Below, in pieces: positions 33,633-45,297 of a stretch of DNA of 64,000 nt. Source of the stretch: Erinaceus europaeus (taxonomy: Eukaryota > Chordata > Mammalia > Eulipotyphla > Erinaceidae); contig NC_080181.1 of the NCBI RefSeq assembly GCF_950295315.1, positions 38,097,375 through 38,161,374 of the forward strand, written 5' to 3'. Within the stretch, counting starts at the first letter, position 1; every line of letters begins with the position of its first letter. Position numbers and translations under genes: made by a program. The notes under the pieces are model-generated. The model worked only from the letters and a program-made list of their open reading frames with translations. It was not told the origin of the DNA and did not search any database.

Positions 33633-34971
33633 TGTTTTCAACACTTATTGGGGGTACTGTGATAAAGTTGTGTGGGAGAGGTGCTGGGCAGTTATCTGTC
33701 ATCTTTCACGTCTATCCCTCCCAGGGACTTCTTACAGACATCCCTCCTACCCCTGGGCAGCATGTACCCTCTTAGAAAAAGAGGCATTCCAACAGGCTCC
33801 CTGCTCTCATTTCTTTCATTTGATCTTTCCTGTCTCTCCCAGCACAAGGTGTTCACTGAGAGAACAGTTACATGCTTCTGTTAACCTGACCTTTCCTACT
33901 TTTTTTTTTTTTGGCAGTTATGAAAAAATAGGCACTTTTAAAAAAGTTCTCCTGAGGCTGTGATGTTTAACTTTAGAAAAAAATTGAAATGCATCTTACT
34001 TGAAAGACCTTCTCAGTGGAGTAGCATTTCATTATGTTCAGTTGAACACAATGGAATACACAGACCTTGAAAGAGAGGACCTTCCACTTGAGTTCAGATT
34101 TAGCATGGACATTAACAGAAATCAATGAAAAATTCTTGCCTCTGCTCTTGTGTTTTCTTCTCTTCAGTGGACATCTCTGAAAATGAATTATTTATAGACT
34201 GTGTATAGGAATCTGAGAAATGAGAACCTAGACCTACCTTATGTTCACTTATTTTCATTTGAAAGACCTTGGTTTTGCAAATTTGCATATATTCCCAGTT
34301 TTTAAGCTGATTCTCATTCCTATATCCATTTCTTCTAGGCACTGGCTCATCTCCATTTAATAGAGTATGTTGGAGAACAGACTGCTTTGCTAATAAAGGT
34401 ACATTAAATGCGACAATATAATGCACTCCAGACACTCTTCCTTTGATTTTGTAAAAAGAAAAAAAAGATCTGGCAAGAATAGGTCACATTAATTATGTAA
34501 AAAAAGTACAGCAGGGGACCTATTTTCTCCTGTGTAGCCTAGAGATGAAGGGAGAATTTTCCCAAAGAATATGTAATGATAGTTGCCTGCAATTTTGCTA
34601 TTAGCTTTTGTTAGAAGGAGAGCAGCAGAGGCAGTGATTGCTGCAGAGGTCCTAACTGGGATTCTTTCTGAGAGGGTAAGGTCAGTGTGATCATTGCCCT
34701 GACATCTGACAGGGACCAGGACAGAGGTTCCTCTGCCTCCCTCCCTATGGTCTGGTCAGCTTGGGTGTGGCTGGGCATGATAGAAGAAGAGACTCCAGAA
34801 GGGTTGGGGAATCTTTGACTGGTCCTATTTGTACACCTGGATCTGCCTCAGTTACTTCCTATATAAGAGACACAAACCACCACCTGTCACATGTCCTAGC
34901 ACAACCCTCCATTAATGTGGTTTGATAGTACAGCTCTGACAGATGGTGTTGCCTTCTTTTGCTCTTTCCAG
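33633..34971 (+). other. OCA2: Unassigned intron upstream of the first OCA2 exon
   Basis: I recognise no repeat here apart from a T-run at about 33900. This is the longest repeat-poor stretch in the window and may be mostly unique intron. No exon was recognised in it. Confidence 0.5.
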
Positions 34972-35076
34972 ATGGTGCCTGAGGATCAGCGCCTTGCTGC
35001 TGCCATCATCCTGGTGGTCTGGGTCTCAGCCATTGCATCCTCTCTGATAGACAACATCCCATTCACTGCCACTATG
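34972..35076 (+). CDS. OCA2: OCA2 coding exon (human exon 21 equivalent)
   Basis: This exon encodes 35 residues of the melanosomal P protein, a polytopic membrane protein of the ArsB/NhaD-like permease family needed for melanosome chloride conductance and pH, and so for pigmentation. It is preceded by a pyrimidine-rich tract ending in cag and followed by a gtgagt donor, and it is in phase 0 at both ends. The translation runs from MVPEDQRL through a hydrophobic stretch ([13 protein letters not shown]) to [11 protein letters not shown], a conserved P-protein segment. The length of 105 bp equals human c.2140-2244 as I remember it, which puts the Pro of DNIPF at human Pro743, a known albinism residue. 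Reading past the donor into the intron stays open for about 75 bases by chance and is not coding. No lesion is seen. Confidence 0.93.
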
Positions 35077-36028
35077 GTGAGTCACCTGTCTGCTCCATAC
35101 AACAAAGGCTTTCTGCCTGTTCACAGTCGGGCCCCATTTGTCCTGCCAGAGTGAATCCTGTCCTTCTGTTTTACCGGCAGGGTAGGAGCATATATGTGGC
35201 AAAGCCGGAACTCAGCAGGGCCTTCGGCTTTGGTGCTTAGTCTTGGGCTAGCTGGTAGTTTCAGGGCCATTACTGCTCCTTATAGAAAAGATAATCTTTT
35301 CTCATCCTTCCCCCTCCTCCTTTTTCCTCTTTGTCATCATTAATTGAAAGACACTAAGAGACATCCATCTTTTCTTCCCTGGGAATGCAGAAGCCATTCT
35401 AAGTGGCTTCCAGTGCTTGGCCTGGGCAGATTTTGAATTCTCTATATAGTCTTGATCTCAGAGAGATTGAGGGTACACAGAAGAGCTCTCCTACAGGGAT
35501 TCTGAGTCTCATTCTTGTGGTATATTGGGCACAGCTGATTGCTTGGTGGAGATCAAGGCAGGAACCCTTTTACATGGGAACCTACCTCCAGTCTTAAGCC
35601 CCTGAGCCCTTCAGGGCCAAGCCTTATGAACACTAAATGGACTTTTCTAGTGTTCTGGTGACTTTGCTGACCTGCCACCACCCTCTGAAGTTAACTACCA
35701 TGGTCTGACCTTATTGACTATGGGTATCTAGTTATTCTTCTGTGCTGTGTGTTTGAATAATTCTGCAGCTGTTGATATTAATTCTTCATGAAGCCCCCAA
35801 ATTAGAGAAATCATACAGATGTATGAATGTCCTGGTTGTAGAGTGGGCACTGTTCTTGCTAGGGCTGGAATTCTGTGATCCTTCTGAGCCCCAAGGGCAG
35901 CTATACTCTCATAACTGTGTACTAAAGAGGAGAAATAGATTCAATAGAATGGGGTGGGGAATGTTTATGAAGTCACTGGGTCTGGCCCTGCCAAGGTAGC
36001 TTTAGCATTTTTCATAGCAACATTAAGT

Positions 36029-36840
36029 GCTAATTAAAATTTTTTATTAGTGATTTAATAATGATTAGCAAGATTGTAAGGTTAAGTGGTACAAATACAT
36101 ACAGTTCCTACCACCAGTTTCATGTCCCATTTCTTCCACTGGAAGCTTCCTTATTCTTTTTGTTTTTTATTAGTGATTCACAAAATTACATGTCAGCAGG
36201 GGTATAATTACACACTGTTCCCACCACCAGAATTCTGAAACCCCAATCTTCCTACTACAAGCCACCACAGCTCTTCTAAGGTTGCAGACATGGGTCAACC
36301 ATCATGTCTACAACTATATTTGTACGTAATTGCCCCTTTTTTCTTCCTAGTCCAGTCCTCTCTTCCCCTCCAAACCACTCATGACACCATTGCTACATAC
36401 AAATATCCCTCTCTTTTTCCTCCTTTTTCTCTGGGTGCTGATGGAGCTGGAGTTTAGAGCCCTCTTATCTTCTTCCTCCTATCACTTCTCCCCCACTGGG
36501 AGTTTGGATCAAGTTTGTTTTGGGGGTCAAGAAGGTAGGATTTCTGGCTTCTGTAATTGCTTCTTCACTGGACATGGGCATTAGCAAGTCGACCCATACC
36601 TCTAGCCTGTTTCTATCTTTCCTTAGTGGGGTAGGGCTCTAGAGAGGCAAGGTTCTAAGACAGACTGGTGAGCTCATCTGCCCAGGAAAGTCAGGATGGA
36701 ATCATGGTAGCATATGCAACTTGGTGTTCATAAAGTGAGACAAAGTGGTTAATGAACAAGAGTCAAAAAGTAGGAATAGAGCAGATGAAATTAGTGATCT
36801 TAGGGTGGAACAAAGCTAGGATATCCATTTTAGGCATGTT
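36029..36840 (-). mobile_element. L1 3' UTR fragments, nested
   Basis: About 36029-36155 is one L1 3' end. A second begins with a fresh tail at about 36158 (ttttgttttttattagtgat) and continues through ttctgtaattgcttcttcac to 36840. The second appears to have inserted into the first. Both are diverged. Confidence 0.7.
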
Positions 36841-36860
36841 TCTTTCCTTCTTTCTTTCTT

Positions 36861-36931
36861 TCTTCTTCTTCTTCTTCTTCTTCTTCTTCTTCTTCTTCTT
36901 CTTCTTCTTCTTCTTCTTCTTCTTCTTCTTC
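36861..36931. repeat. (CTT)n / (GAA)n triplet array, about 23 units
   Basis: This is an uninterrupted run of CTT on the + strand, preceded by a TTTC-rich run from about 36838. It lies between L1 fragments in the OCA2 intron. Confidence 0.95.
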
Positions 36932-36959
36932 TCTTCTCCATTGCTTATTTGTACAGTTT

Positions 36960-39300
36960 TTTTTCTTTTTATGTTATTTTATTTATAAAAAGGAAACACT
37001 GACAGAACCATAGGATAAGAGGGGTACAATTTCACACAATTCCCACCACCAGAACTCCGTATCTGCAGTGAGTCAGTATAAAGTTCATAATGAAATAGTG
37101 TCTACTTAGACTTAGATACCCTCCTCACTTACTTTCTATTAGATTTCCCTCACTTACTCAGACTATTGTGTACTTTTGCTTTCAGGTGTATATTTGCCTT
37201 GTTTATGGACACATGTGAACTATGCTCTGTCTCACGGGACCTGGTCTATATCTAGGTTTTGGGACTTTGTTAGGAAGTGAACCATCTGGAATGGAATTAG
37301 AGAATCCTATGAAAGGAAAAGTCTTATCTGAGTAATGAGGCTGAAGGGTTGACATTCCACGCTTGATATCTCTGGACACAGTCTGAAGTGAAGCATACTG
37401 AGGTGGTACTCACTGCACTGATTAGGTTGGGATGGGTGGATTCAATATCAATTGGTATGTATAGAGAGAAGCATGCAGGAAAGTAAGCCCCACCCTAGAG
37501 GTTCCAGGACTCGGGGGAAATATAGGCTCTAGAGAGGAAGCGGGAAGTTCCTGCTATCTTAGGGTTTAAGAAGGCAATAGATAGTTATTGCTAATCAAAT
37601 TATTTGGCAATTGGGTTCACTTTGAAATATCCTTTTGTTAGGATTTGCTGTATCATACACAACACCACCATAATTTATGTCCTTTGACATTATTTGTATA
37701 TATCTGTGCCACTCGTTGCTTCTATTCTCCCTGGTCTGAGATTGTTTTTTAAAGATTTTATTTATCTCTTAATGAGAAAGATAGGAGTAGAGAGAAGAAG
37801 AGTCAGACATCACTCTGGTACATGTGCTGCTGGGGATTGAACTCAGGACCTCATGCTTGAGAGTCTAGTTCCTTATTAGTCACTGTACCACCTCCTGGAC
37901 CACCTGGTCTAAGTTTTTAAGAGAATCAACATATCAAAGACTCATCCTATGGCCTGTGCATTAAAAAGTTTGAGACATTCAATCAATTTTCCTCTCTCAT
38001 ATTAATTAAATAGTGGCTTATATGACTACAGATTAATGGGAGTATATATAAACACCATTCCCACCACCAAAAGTATGTGCCCCATCCCATCTTCTTTTCT
38101 TTCCCACTACCCCCCTCCCCCATGAAGCCAAACATCCACCCTCACCCTCAGCCCAGGACTTTTACTTTGGTGCCCTACTCCAAATTCAGTTTGAGTTTCC
38201 CTTTCGGTTCTTCTTTCTCAACTTCTGTTTATGAGTGGGATCATCCCATACTCGTCTTTGTCTTTCTGACTTAGCTCACTTAACATAATTCCTTCTAGCA
38301 CCATCCAAGTTGGGTCAGAGAAAGTGGGTTAATTCTTCTTAATAGCTGCATAGTATTCCATTGTGTATATATACCATAGCCTTCTCAGACACTCATCTGT
38401 TGTTGGGCACTTGGGTTGCTTCCAGGTTTTAGCTATTAGGAATTGTGCTGCTTTGAACATAGGTGTACACATATCTTTTTAGTTGGGTGTTATGGATTCC
38501 TTGGAGTATATCCCTAGGAGAGGAATTACTGGGTCATATGGAAGGTCCATGTCTAGCCTTGTGAGAGTTCTCCAGACTGCTCTCCACAGAAGTTGGAACA
38601 ATTTACATTCTCACTAGCAGTGCAGAATGTGTCCCCATAGCCTCTCCAGCATTTGTTTCTGCTGTCATTTTTGATGTATACTATTCTCACAGGGGTGTAG
38701 TGTTATCTTAATGTTGTCTTTATGTGCATTTCTCTGACAATCAACGACGTGGAGCAATTTTTCATATGTTTGTTAGCCTTTTGGATCTCTTCTGTAATGA
38801 ATGTTCTGTTCATATCCTCTGACCATTTTTGAATGGGGTCATTTGTTTTTTTGGTGCTAAGTTTGCTGAGCTCTTTGTATATTTTGGTTATTAGTCTCTT
38901 GTCTGATGTATGGCATGTGAAGATCTCCTATTCTGTAAGTGGTCTCTTTGCCTGGGTGATGGTTTCTGTGGCTTTGCAGAAGCTTTTCAGTTTGATGTAG
39001 TCCCATTTATTTGTTTCTGCTTTAGTCTTCTTTACAATTGGGTTTGTATCATCAAAGATGTCCTTGAGTTTTAGGTGAGAATGTGTTCCACCAATATTTT
39101 CCTCTAAGTATTTGATAGTTTCTGGTCTAACATCCAGGTCCTTGATCCATATGGGGTTGATTTTTGTTTCTGGTGAGATAAAATGGTTCAGTTTCATTCT
39201 TCTGCATGTTTCAACCCAGTTTTTCCCAGCACTGTTTGTTGAGAGATTCCTTTCTACATTTAATACTTTGGGCCCCCTTATCAAATATTAAATGTCCATA
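36960..39300 (-). mobile_element. 5'-truncated, rearranged L1 (3' UTR and ORF2 C-terminus)
   Basis: The - strand reads from ORF2 ([20 protein letters not shown] near 39200, [17 protein letters not shown]) through the Cys-domain region into the 3' UTR and a tail at about 36965. A stretch at about 37066-37165 does not follow the expected UTR order, which suggests an internal rearrangement. A family D SINE-like piece sits at 37745-37905. ORF2 is broken in several places. Confidence 0.82.
37745..37905 (-). repeat. Old SINE, family D, within L1 3' UTR
   Basis: aaagattttatttatctctt tail, catcactctggtacatgtgc and gctggggattgaactcagga (B-box region), all on the - strand. Confidence 0.65.
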
Positions 39301-39490
39301 GGTTTGAGGGTTTTGGCATGTTTCTAGGGGGCCACAACCATGGTAATTTTGATTGAGTTTGATAGTTAACATGAAGTTGGATAAAAATACTGTCTGAGAT
39401 AATGGTGTCAGAGTAGAGAAAAAGGCTAGAAAGTTGGATTAGGACAGTGAGTAGCTCCCATTCTTGATAAAATTCTGTGAATAAAGTTAA
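39300..39490 (-). mobile_element. Older L1 3' UTR, left part
   Basis: Its content matches the distal block of the long-UTR L1 subfamily (about 16240-16430). The continuation appears after the younger L1 at about 40488-40572 and again at 40893-40980 after the solo LTR, so it is the host for both insertions. Confidence 0.6.
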
Positions 39491-39512
39491 TTATCTCCAT
39501 TCACTCGATGCA

Positions 39513-40487
39513 GGGCATATATATATATATATATATATTTAAGAAAGGAGACATTAACAAGACCATAGAGGGGTACAATTCTGCACAATTCCCATAAGCT
39601 GATCTCCACATCCCACCCCCTCCCCTGATAGTCTTCCCATTCTCTATCTCTCTGGGAGTATGGATCCAGGGTCGTTGTGGGTTGCAGAGGGTGGAAGGTC
39701 TGGCTTCTGTAATTGCTTCCCCGCTGAACATGGGCATTGACTGTTTGATCCAGACTCCCAGTCTGTCTCTCTCTTTCCCTAGTAGGGTGGGGCTCTGAGG
39801 AAGTGGTGCTCCAGTACACATTGATGGGGTCATCTGTCCAGGGAAGTCTGGTCAGCATCTCGTTGGCATCTGGAACCTGGTGGCTGAAAAGAGAGTTAAC
39901 ATACAAAGCCAAACAAATGGTTGAACAATCATGGACCTAAAGACTGGAATAGTGCAGATGAAGTGTTGGGGGTATTCCCTGCATGCTCTTGTGTACTTCT
40001 GCTTTCAGGTATATATTTTTCCCCTAGTTTATGGGCATATTTTCCCCCTAGTTTATGGGTACGGAACCTATGCTGTATCTCAGGGGACCTGGACTATATC
40101 TAGGTTTGGGGACTTTATTGGGGAGTGGAACGGCTGGAATGGAATTAGAGAATACTATGAAAGGAAAGGTCTCACCTGAGTGATGAAGCTGAAGGGTTGT
40201 CATTCCACACCTGAGTCTCTGGTCAAAGTCTGAAGTGAAGCATGTTGGGTTTGCACTCGTTGTGTTGATTAGGTTGCGATCCGTGTATGCAATATTATTT
40301 GATTTGAATTGAGAGCAGCATGCAGAAAAGTGGGCCCCACCCTAAGGTTCCAGGACTGGGGGAAATATAGGCTCTATAGTGGAAATGTGAGGTTCCTGTT
40401 GTCTTAGGGTTCAAGAAGACAATGGATAGTTATTGTTATCATCACATTATTTGGTGATAGGGTTAACTTTGGAAAGTCCCTTTGATA
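39513..40487 (-). mobile_element. 5'-truncated L1 (3' UTR only), recent
   Basis: It is almost the same sequence as 21221-22218. The tail has become a TA repeat (39520-39538). A small internal duplication of cccctagtttatggg is present at about 40021-40060. Confidence 0.88.
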
Positions 40488-40572
40488 TTTAGCACTAGAG
40501 CCCATGTAACCTCTGAGTCCCTATTGGTATGAACTCACAGCTCATGGTCACAGATGGGAACATTGTAGGTTG

Positions 40573-40892
40573 TGTTGTATGCTTTACATTGGGTTGTTCT
40601 AGCTCTTCCCCTGCTAAGAAAATTGGTTCAGTCCTGCTAGTTTCGCGGGCCCACTTGTCCCCGCCCCAAGGAACCCTGAGAGAGTTCCAGAGCTGCAGAG
40701 TTCAAGAGTGGCGCCGTTGCGGGGCAAAGAGGCAGCAGAGTTCTGTTTGGTGATTAGTTTGGGTTAGTTTATGAATCGTTGTTCCTGAATAAAGAAATAC
40801 AGCTTCCCTGCCCAGCCGTATGTCTCTGGTCGTCTCTGTTACCTGCCCGTGAAGCTAGCCCGGCCAGCTGGAGCCTCCGAATTTTAACAACA
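40573..40892 (+). mobile_element. Solo LTR, class II family (320 bp)
   Basis: It is bounded by TG...CA and a perfect 6-bp TSD, aggttg (40567-40572 and 40893-40898). AATAAA lies at 40788-40793. The 6-bp TSD points to a class II (betaretrovirus-like) family. The same family is at 61293-61666. No internal sequence remains. Confidence 0.88.
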
Positions 40893-40999
40893 AGGTTGCA
40901 CTCATTTAGACTAGTCTTCCTAGTGTGGCAGGCTAGGGTATCTCCCCTATTCTTTATCCCTCTGGGAGTATGGACCAAATCTCACTTTTTCTAAGCTTT

Positions 41000-41207
41000 A
41001 TTTTTTATTATCTTTATTTATTGAATAGAGACAGCCAGAAATCGAGAGGGTAGGGGAGATAGAGAAGGAAAGAGAAAGAGAAACAGCTGCAGCCCTGCTT
41101 CACCATTTGCAAAGTTTTCCTTTTACAGGTGGAGAAAGGGGGCTTTAACCTAGGTCCTTGTGCATTGTACCATGTGCTCTCAACCAGGTGCACCACCATC
41201 TAGCCCT
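41000..41207 (-). repeat. tRNA-derived SINE, family A
   Basis: - strand copy: tattgaatagagacagccag tail side, ctgcttcaccatttgcaaag, and aaccaggtgcaccaccatct at the head. Confidence 0.85.
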
Positions 41208-41277
41208 CTATACCAAAATTTTTTATGGGGTGCAGAAGGTGCAAGGTCTTAGCTACTATGATTAAAAGATGAATTTT

Positions 41278-41543
41278 AAATATTTATTTATTTCCTTTTT
41301 ATTGCCCTTGTTTTATTGTTGTAGTTATTAGTTGATGTTGTCATTGTTGGATAAAACAGAGAGAAATGGAGAGAGGAGGGGAAAACAAAGAGGGGGAGAG
41401 AAAGACACCTTTAGACCTGCTTCACTGCTTGTGAAGTGACTCCCCTGCAGGTGGAGAGCTGGGGGCTCGAACTGGGATCCTTACGCCAGTCCTTGCGCTT
41501 TGCGCCATGTGCGCTTAACCCGCTGCACTACCGCCCAACTCCC
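41278..41543 (-). repeat. tRNA-derived SINE, family B, with TSD
   Basis: It is flanked by a perfect 14-bp TSD, aaaagatgaatttt (41264-41277 and 41544-41557). Full-length family B copy that interrupts an L1 3' end. Confidence 0.93.
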
Positions 41544-41557
41544 AAAAGATGAATTTT

Positions 41558-41700
41558 GGTCCATACTGCCAGAGGGATAATTAATAGGGAAGCCTCCAGT
41601 GGAGGGGATGGGATGAAACTCTGGTGGTGGAAACTGTATTGAATTGTACCCCTGTTATGCTACAATCTTGTTAACCATTATTAAATCACTGATAAAACAT
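41558..41700 (+). mobile_element. L1 3' end, + strand, SINE-interrupted
   Basis: ggtccatactgccagaggga, ggaggggatgggatgaaact and cctgttatgctacaatcttg form the L1 3' end. The upstream part may continue at 41221-41263 before the SINE. Confidence 0.7.
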
Positions 41701-41703
41701 TTT

Positions 41704-41903
41704 TAAATTATCTTTATTGGATAGAGACAGCCAGAAATTGAGAGGGTAGGGGAGATAGAAAGGGAGAGAGAAAGAGAGACACCTGCAGCACTGCTTTACC
41801 ATTTGCAAAGCTTTCCCCCTACAGGTGGGAACTGTGGGCTCGAACCTGGGTCCTTGAGCACTGTAACATGCGCTCAACCAGGTGCACCACCACCTGGTCC
41901 TCA
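41704..41903 (-). repeat. tRNA-derived SINE, family A, with TSD
   Basis: It is flanked by a perfect 12-bp TSD, ataaaacatttt (41692-41703 and 41904-41915), in the A-rich tail of the L1 3' end. Confidence 0.92.
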
Positions 41904-42803
41904 ATAAAACATTTTAAAATAAAAATCAGTACTTAGTGTTGCTATGAAAAATGCCAGAGAGATGGTAATGAACAGCTATACAGTCCCAGGCAGAGATTGA
42001 CACTTGGCCTAGGCAGTAGAGAAGGTCCAGGGGAAGAAGCAATGTCCTTCCCCCTCCCCATCTTACTGGATACGTAATGTCCTGTCACCACAGCCTCTCC
42101 TAGGACCCATGGGGAGTCAGTGAACTCAGCCATCCCAGTGCACAGGTACCATAGAGACTCTTAGGGTCCTGAAAATAAAAGTGGTACCATGTGCAGATGC
42201 AGATGGGGTTACATGTCAGAGGACAGGACAGCTTGGCCAAGATCAGTGTACTGGGTGTCACTAGAATAGAGTGGGGTGCACCCTTCCCTCTGTAATAGTC
42301 ACAAGGGGACAGAAGTTGTGGGTGATGTGAGTGATAGCTCCTTTGAAGCTTAAATGACTGTAATGTACCTCTCTCATTCATTTGCCAACACTTGCTAAGT
42401 GCCTTCTTTGTGCCATGATTACCTGTATGCTTGTGAATGAATGTACAAACTTAAATAAGAAACATAAATAAGGAAACTGATTCTCTCAATGGCATCACAT
42501 ACAAAGAGGTAGGGGAGCCCAGAGAACAATACAAGCCAGAACTTGCTGGGAAGTACAGAAATCACTGATCTATCAAAGTAGGGTCTGAGTATTGCTTTGT
42601 TTGAAGAACTCTTCATGAGAGCAAACTTAAAGAAACTGGAGGACAGTGTGACAAGCCCAGCTTAAGTTGACAGACCCCTTGGGTTGGAACACATTAAACA
42701 AGGTGTGGGGAAACTTTTTTTTTCTTGCCAAGAGCCATTTGGATATTTACAACATGACTCACAGGACACACAGAATCGTCAACTTAAACATTAGCACTTA
42801 GTG

Positions 42804-42953
42804 CTACCATAGAGATAGAGAATGGGAAGGCTATCAGGGGAGGGGATGGGATATGGAGATTAGGTTATGGGAATTGTGCGGAATTGTACCCCTCTTATTC
42901 TATGGTTTTGTTAATGTCTCCTTTCTTAAATAAAAAAAAAAGAAGTAAAAAAA
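42804..42953 (+). mobile_element. Very short L1 3' end (150 bp), with TSD
   Basis: It is flanked by a perfect 14-bp TSD, attagcacttagtg (42790-42803 and 42954-42967). Only the last part of the L1 3' UTR and the A-rich tail were copied. Confidence 0.92.
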
Positions 42954-43164
42954 ATTAGCACTTAGTGTTATATGTTTCCCTTCAACTGTATCCAGAGACA
43001 ACAAACCTGAGATGTCAACCTTCAACTCCAATAATCTGGTGAAACCTTTCCTAACATGTGGAATTACTTAGTTCCATTTCAAATGGTACCCTCCATTAGA
43101 TTAGGGGCTAAGAGATAGGGCACCAGTCCACATGTATCCATGTTAGGGGAAACTAGATACCTCA

Positions 43165-43255
43165 GTGTAAAAGACCTGCAGGTGTCTATTTTTCTCTCTC
43201 CCTCTCTGACTCTCCCTTCTCTCTCAATTGCTCTCTGTCCTATCCAATAAAAATG
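43165..43255 (+). repeat. SINE family B, 3' part
   Basis: gacctgcaggtgtctatttt, a pyrimidine tract and ctgtcctatccaataaaaat. The head is missing or unrecognisable. Confidence 0.65.
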
Positions 43256-43282
43256 TAGAACACCATAAATGGTATTGTGTGC

Positions 43283-43289
43283 CTCGTTT

Positions 43290-43328
<39 letters not shown>

Positions 43329-43420
43329 CTCTCTCTCTTTCCTCCTTTCTTTATTCTCTCTCTTCTCTCTCTCCCCCTCTCTATTTCCTTCTCTCTCTTT
43401 CTCTCTATATCTCTTGTTCT
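43283..43420. repeat. Polypyrimidine microsatellite (TTTC)n/(TC)n
   Basis: A CTTT array at about 43297-43328 is followed by mixed TC-rich sequence. Long Ser/Phe/Leu open frames here are artefacts. Confidence 0.9.
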
Positions 43421-43599
43421 CACCAGAGAGCTGACAAATATGGTCATTTTTTTCTTTCATCCTCTTCCACATCCTCCTCCTTCACCTTATTCTTCGAGTC
43501 CTGCTCTTCCTCTTCCTGTTCCTCCTTCTGATCCTCTTCAAAATCCTCCTTCCTTTTAGATGCCAGGAGCTTGGTGCCTGCATGACCCCGTCATTCCCA

Positions 43600-43772
43600 C
43601 CAGCCTTTTTTTAAAAATAGAGCATTAGAAAAATGGAGAGTGAGATAGACACTTGCAGCACTAATCTACCACTAATGAAGCTTTTACCTTGAAAATGGGG
43701 ACTGGGGCTCAAAACTTGGTCTTTGCATATGATAATGTGTGTGCTCTATGGGCTGAGCTACTGCCTGGCCCC
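43600..43772 (-). repeat. Old SINE, family D
   Basis: - strand remnant with gacacttgcagcactaatct and ggactggggctcaaaacttg. Confidence 0.6.
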
Positions 43773-44446
43773 ATTGTCACTATTTCTAATACAGAAGTGC
43801 TGGCAAATGAATAGTAGGAGAAGTTTCTTTTTGAGCTTTTCTGTCCACATTGAGTTGGGAGTGACAGTAAGAAACCTCTGCTCACATTTGCTCCTGACAT
43901 TTCTCTTTTTTCCAATCATCAGAATACCATATCAAATAATTCAGGAAATGCCAGAGGCTTATTTTATAACAGACAGGATCATGCTATTGAATTTTCACTC
44001 ATGTAACAATGTTGAGGGTGAAACTAGGTTTGAGCTGGGTTTATCTTTCCACATTGACCAAATACAGAGCTACTGAAAATTCCCACAGCCAGACAGTTCA
44101 CGAGAGATCACTATGGGACTTTGGGTGTCTGTGGTTACACTTGCTCTTTGAAATGTTCATTATGGCTTGGCAGTGGGACCACCTTTCATTTTGACCCATG
44201 CTCACTTTTAACTGACACTATTCAACAATCTTGAACACTATGAGTTTATTTCCATATTGATAATCCATCAACTTTCACTGTAGTCAGAGCAGATAAGGGG
44301 AGTTTGTGTGGGAAGCTTCTTGGGTTCTAGAGCTAATTTCTTACTGGTTTGAAACACGGGGGTATTCAGAGGCTGAGAGTGGGAGGCTGGAGTACTGGTA
44401 TGGAAAGCTTCATGACTGGTATGGAAGCATTTAAATAGATATGTGT

Positions 44447-44690
44447 ATTTTTGCCACCAGGGTTATTCCTGGGGCTCAGCACCCCCCAGGGATCCATCAT
44501 TCCTGGTGGCAGTTTATTTTCTTTTTCTTTTTTTCTGGTCTGGGCGAGATAGAAAGGAGAGATACCTGCAGCACTTCTCCAGAAGTCCTGAAGCTTCCCC
44601 CACCACTGCCAGTAAGGACAGGGGACTTGAACCAGAGTCCCTACACGTAGTAATGTGTGTTCTCTACCAGATGAGCCCCCAGAATTTCAA
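44447..44690 (-). repeat. SINE with extra arm (ccagggttattcctggggct)
   Basis: A - strand SINE in which a family A/D-like core is joined to an additional segment also present at 51838 and, partly, at 8505 and 61679. Confidence 0.65.
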
Positions 44691-45124
44691 TATCTTAACA
44701 AGTACTTCCACTCAGGGAAACCCCTATGCCACTTGCCCACTGATTGCTTCCTCTTGGTCCATCTGCAGCTGACAGGGAGCTGTGAGCCCAGACCTGTTTT
44801 TCTTTTTTCTTTTTTTTTTTCTTGTGGGAAGGTTGGTGAGACCCCCAGGACACTGCAGATGGTATCAGAAGCCTGAGAAGTATTTCTAATGGCCAAGAAT
44901 TCATGCGGTCTTCCTCCACTTAAACTTTATCTTTTCAGCCTCATTTGCTTGAACAGAGAGAATTTCAGACAATTTTCAAGTTAAAATGTGATTATGGCTG
45001 TCCTGGCTTTTGAATTCAGAGAACCGTAATTTATGTACATAATTCTGTGGGTTTTCTCCAACTCACTTCTCAGTCTCACCATTATCTGTCCTGTTCCCTT
45101 GCCTCTGTGTAGCATTTTCTTTTT

Positions 45125-45297
45125 TAAAATGTTTTTTTCTTACATTTGATAGGACAGAGAGAAATTAAAAGGGAGAGAAAAAGGGAGAGAGAGATAGCCT
45201 TGTTTTTCCACTCATTAAACTTCCCCCTGAAGGTGAAGACTGGGGGCTTAAACCCAGGTCCTGTGTCCTCCACCAAATGTGTCACAACCTAGCCACT
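45125..45297 (-). repeat. SINE, family A/D-like, diverged
   Basis: ttgataggacagagagaaat, ttccactcattaaacttccc and ttaaacccaggtcctgtg on the - strand. Confidence 0.65.

Noticed and set aside
34915..35154. Single 79-residue gene around the first OCA2 exon
   Set aside because: The frame extends past the splice acceptor and the GT donor. Only the 35 codons between them match the P protein.
36752..36988. Open frame rich in Phe across the CTT array (also Ser/Phe frames at 43228-43559)
   Set aside because: Artefact of translating simple repeats.
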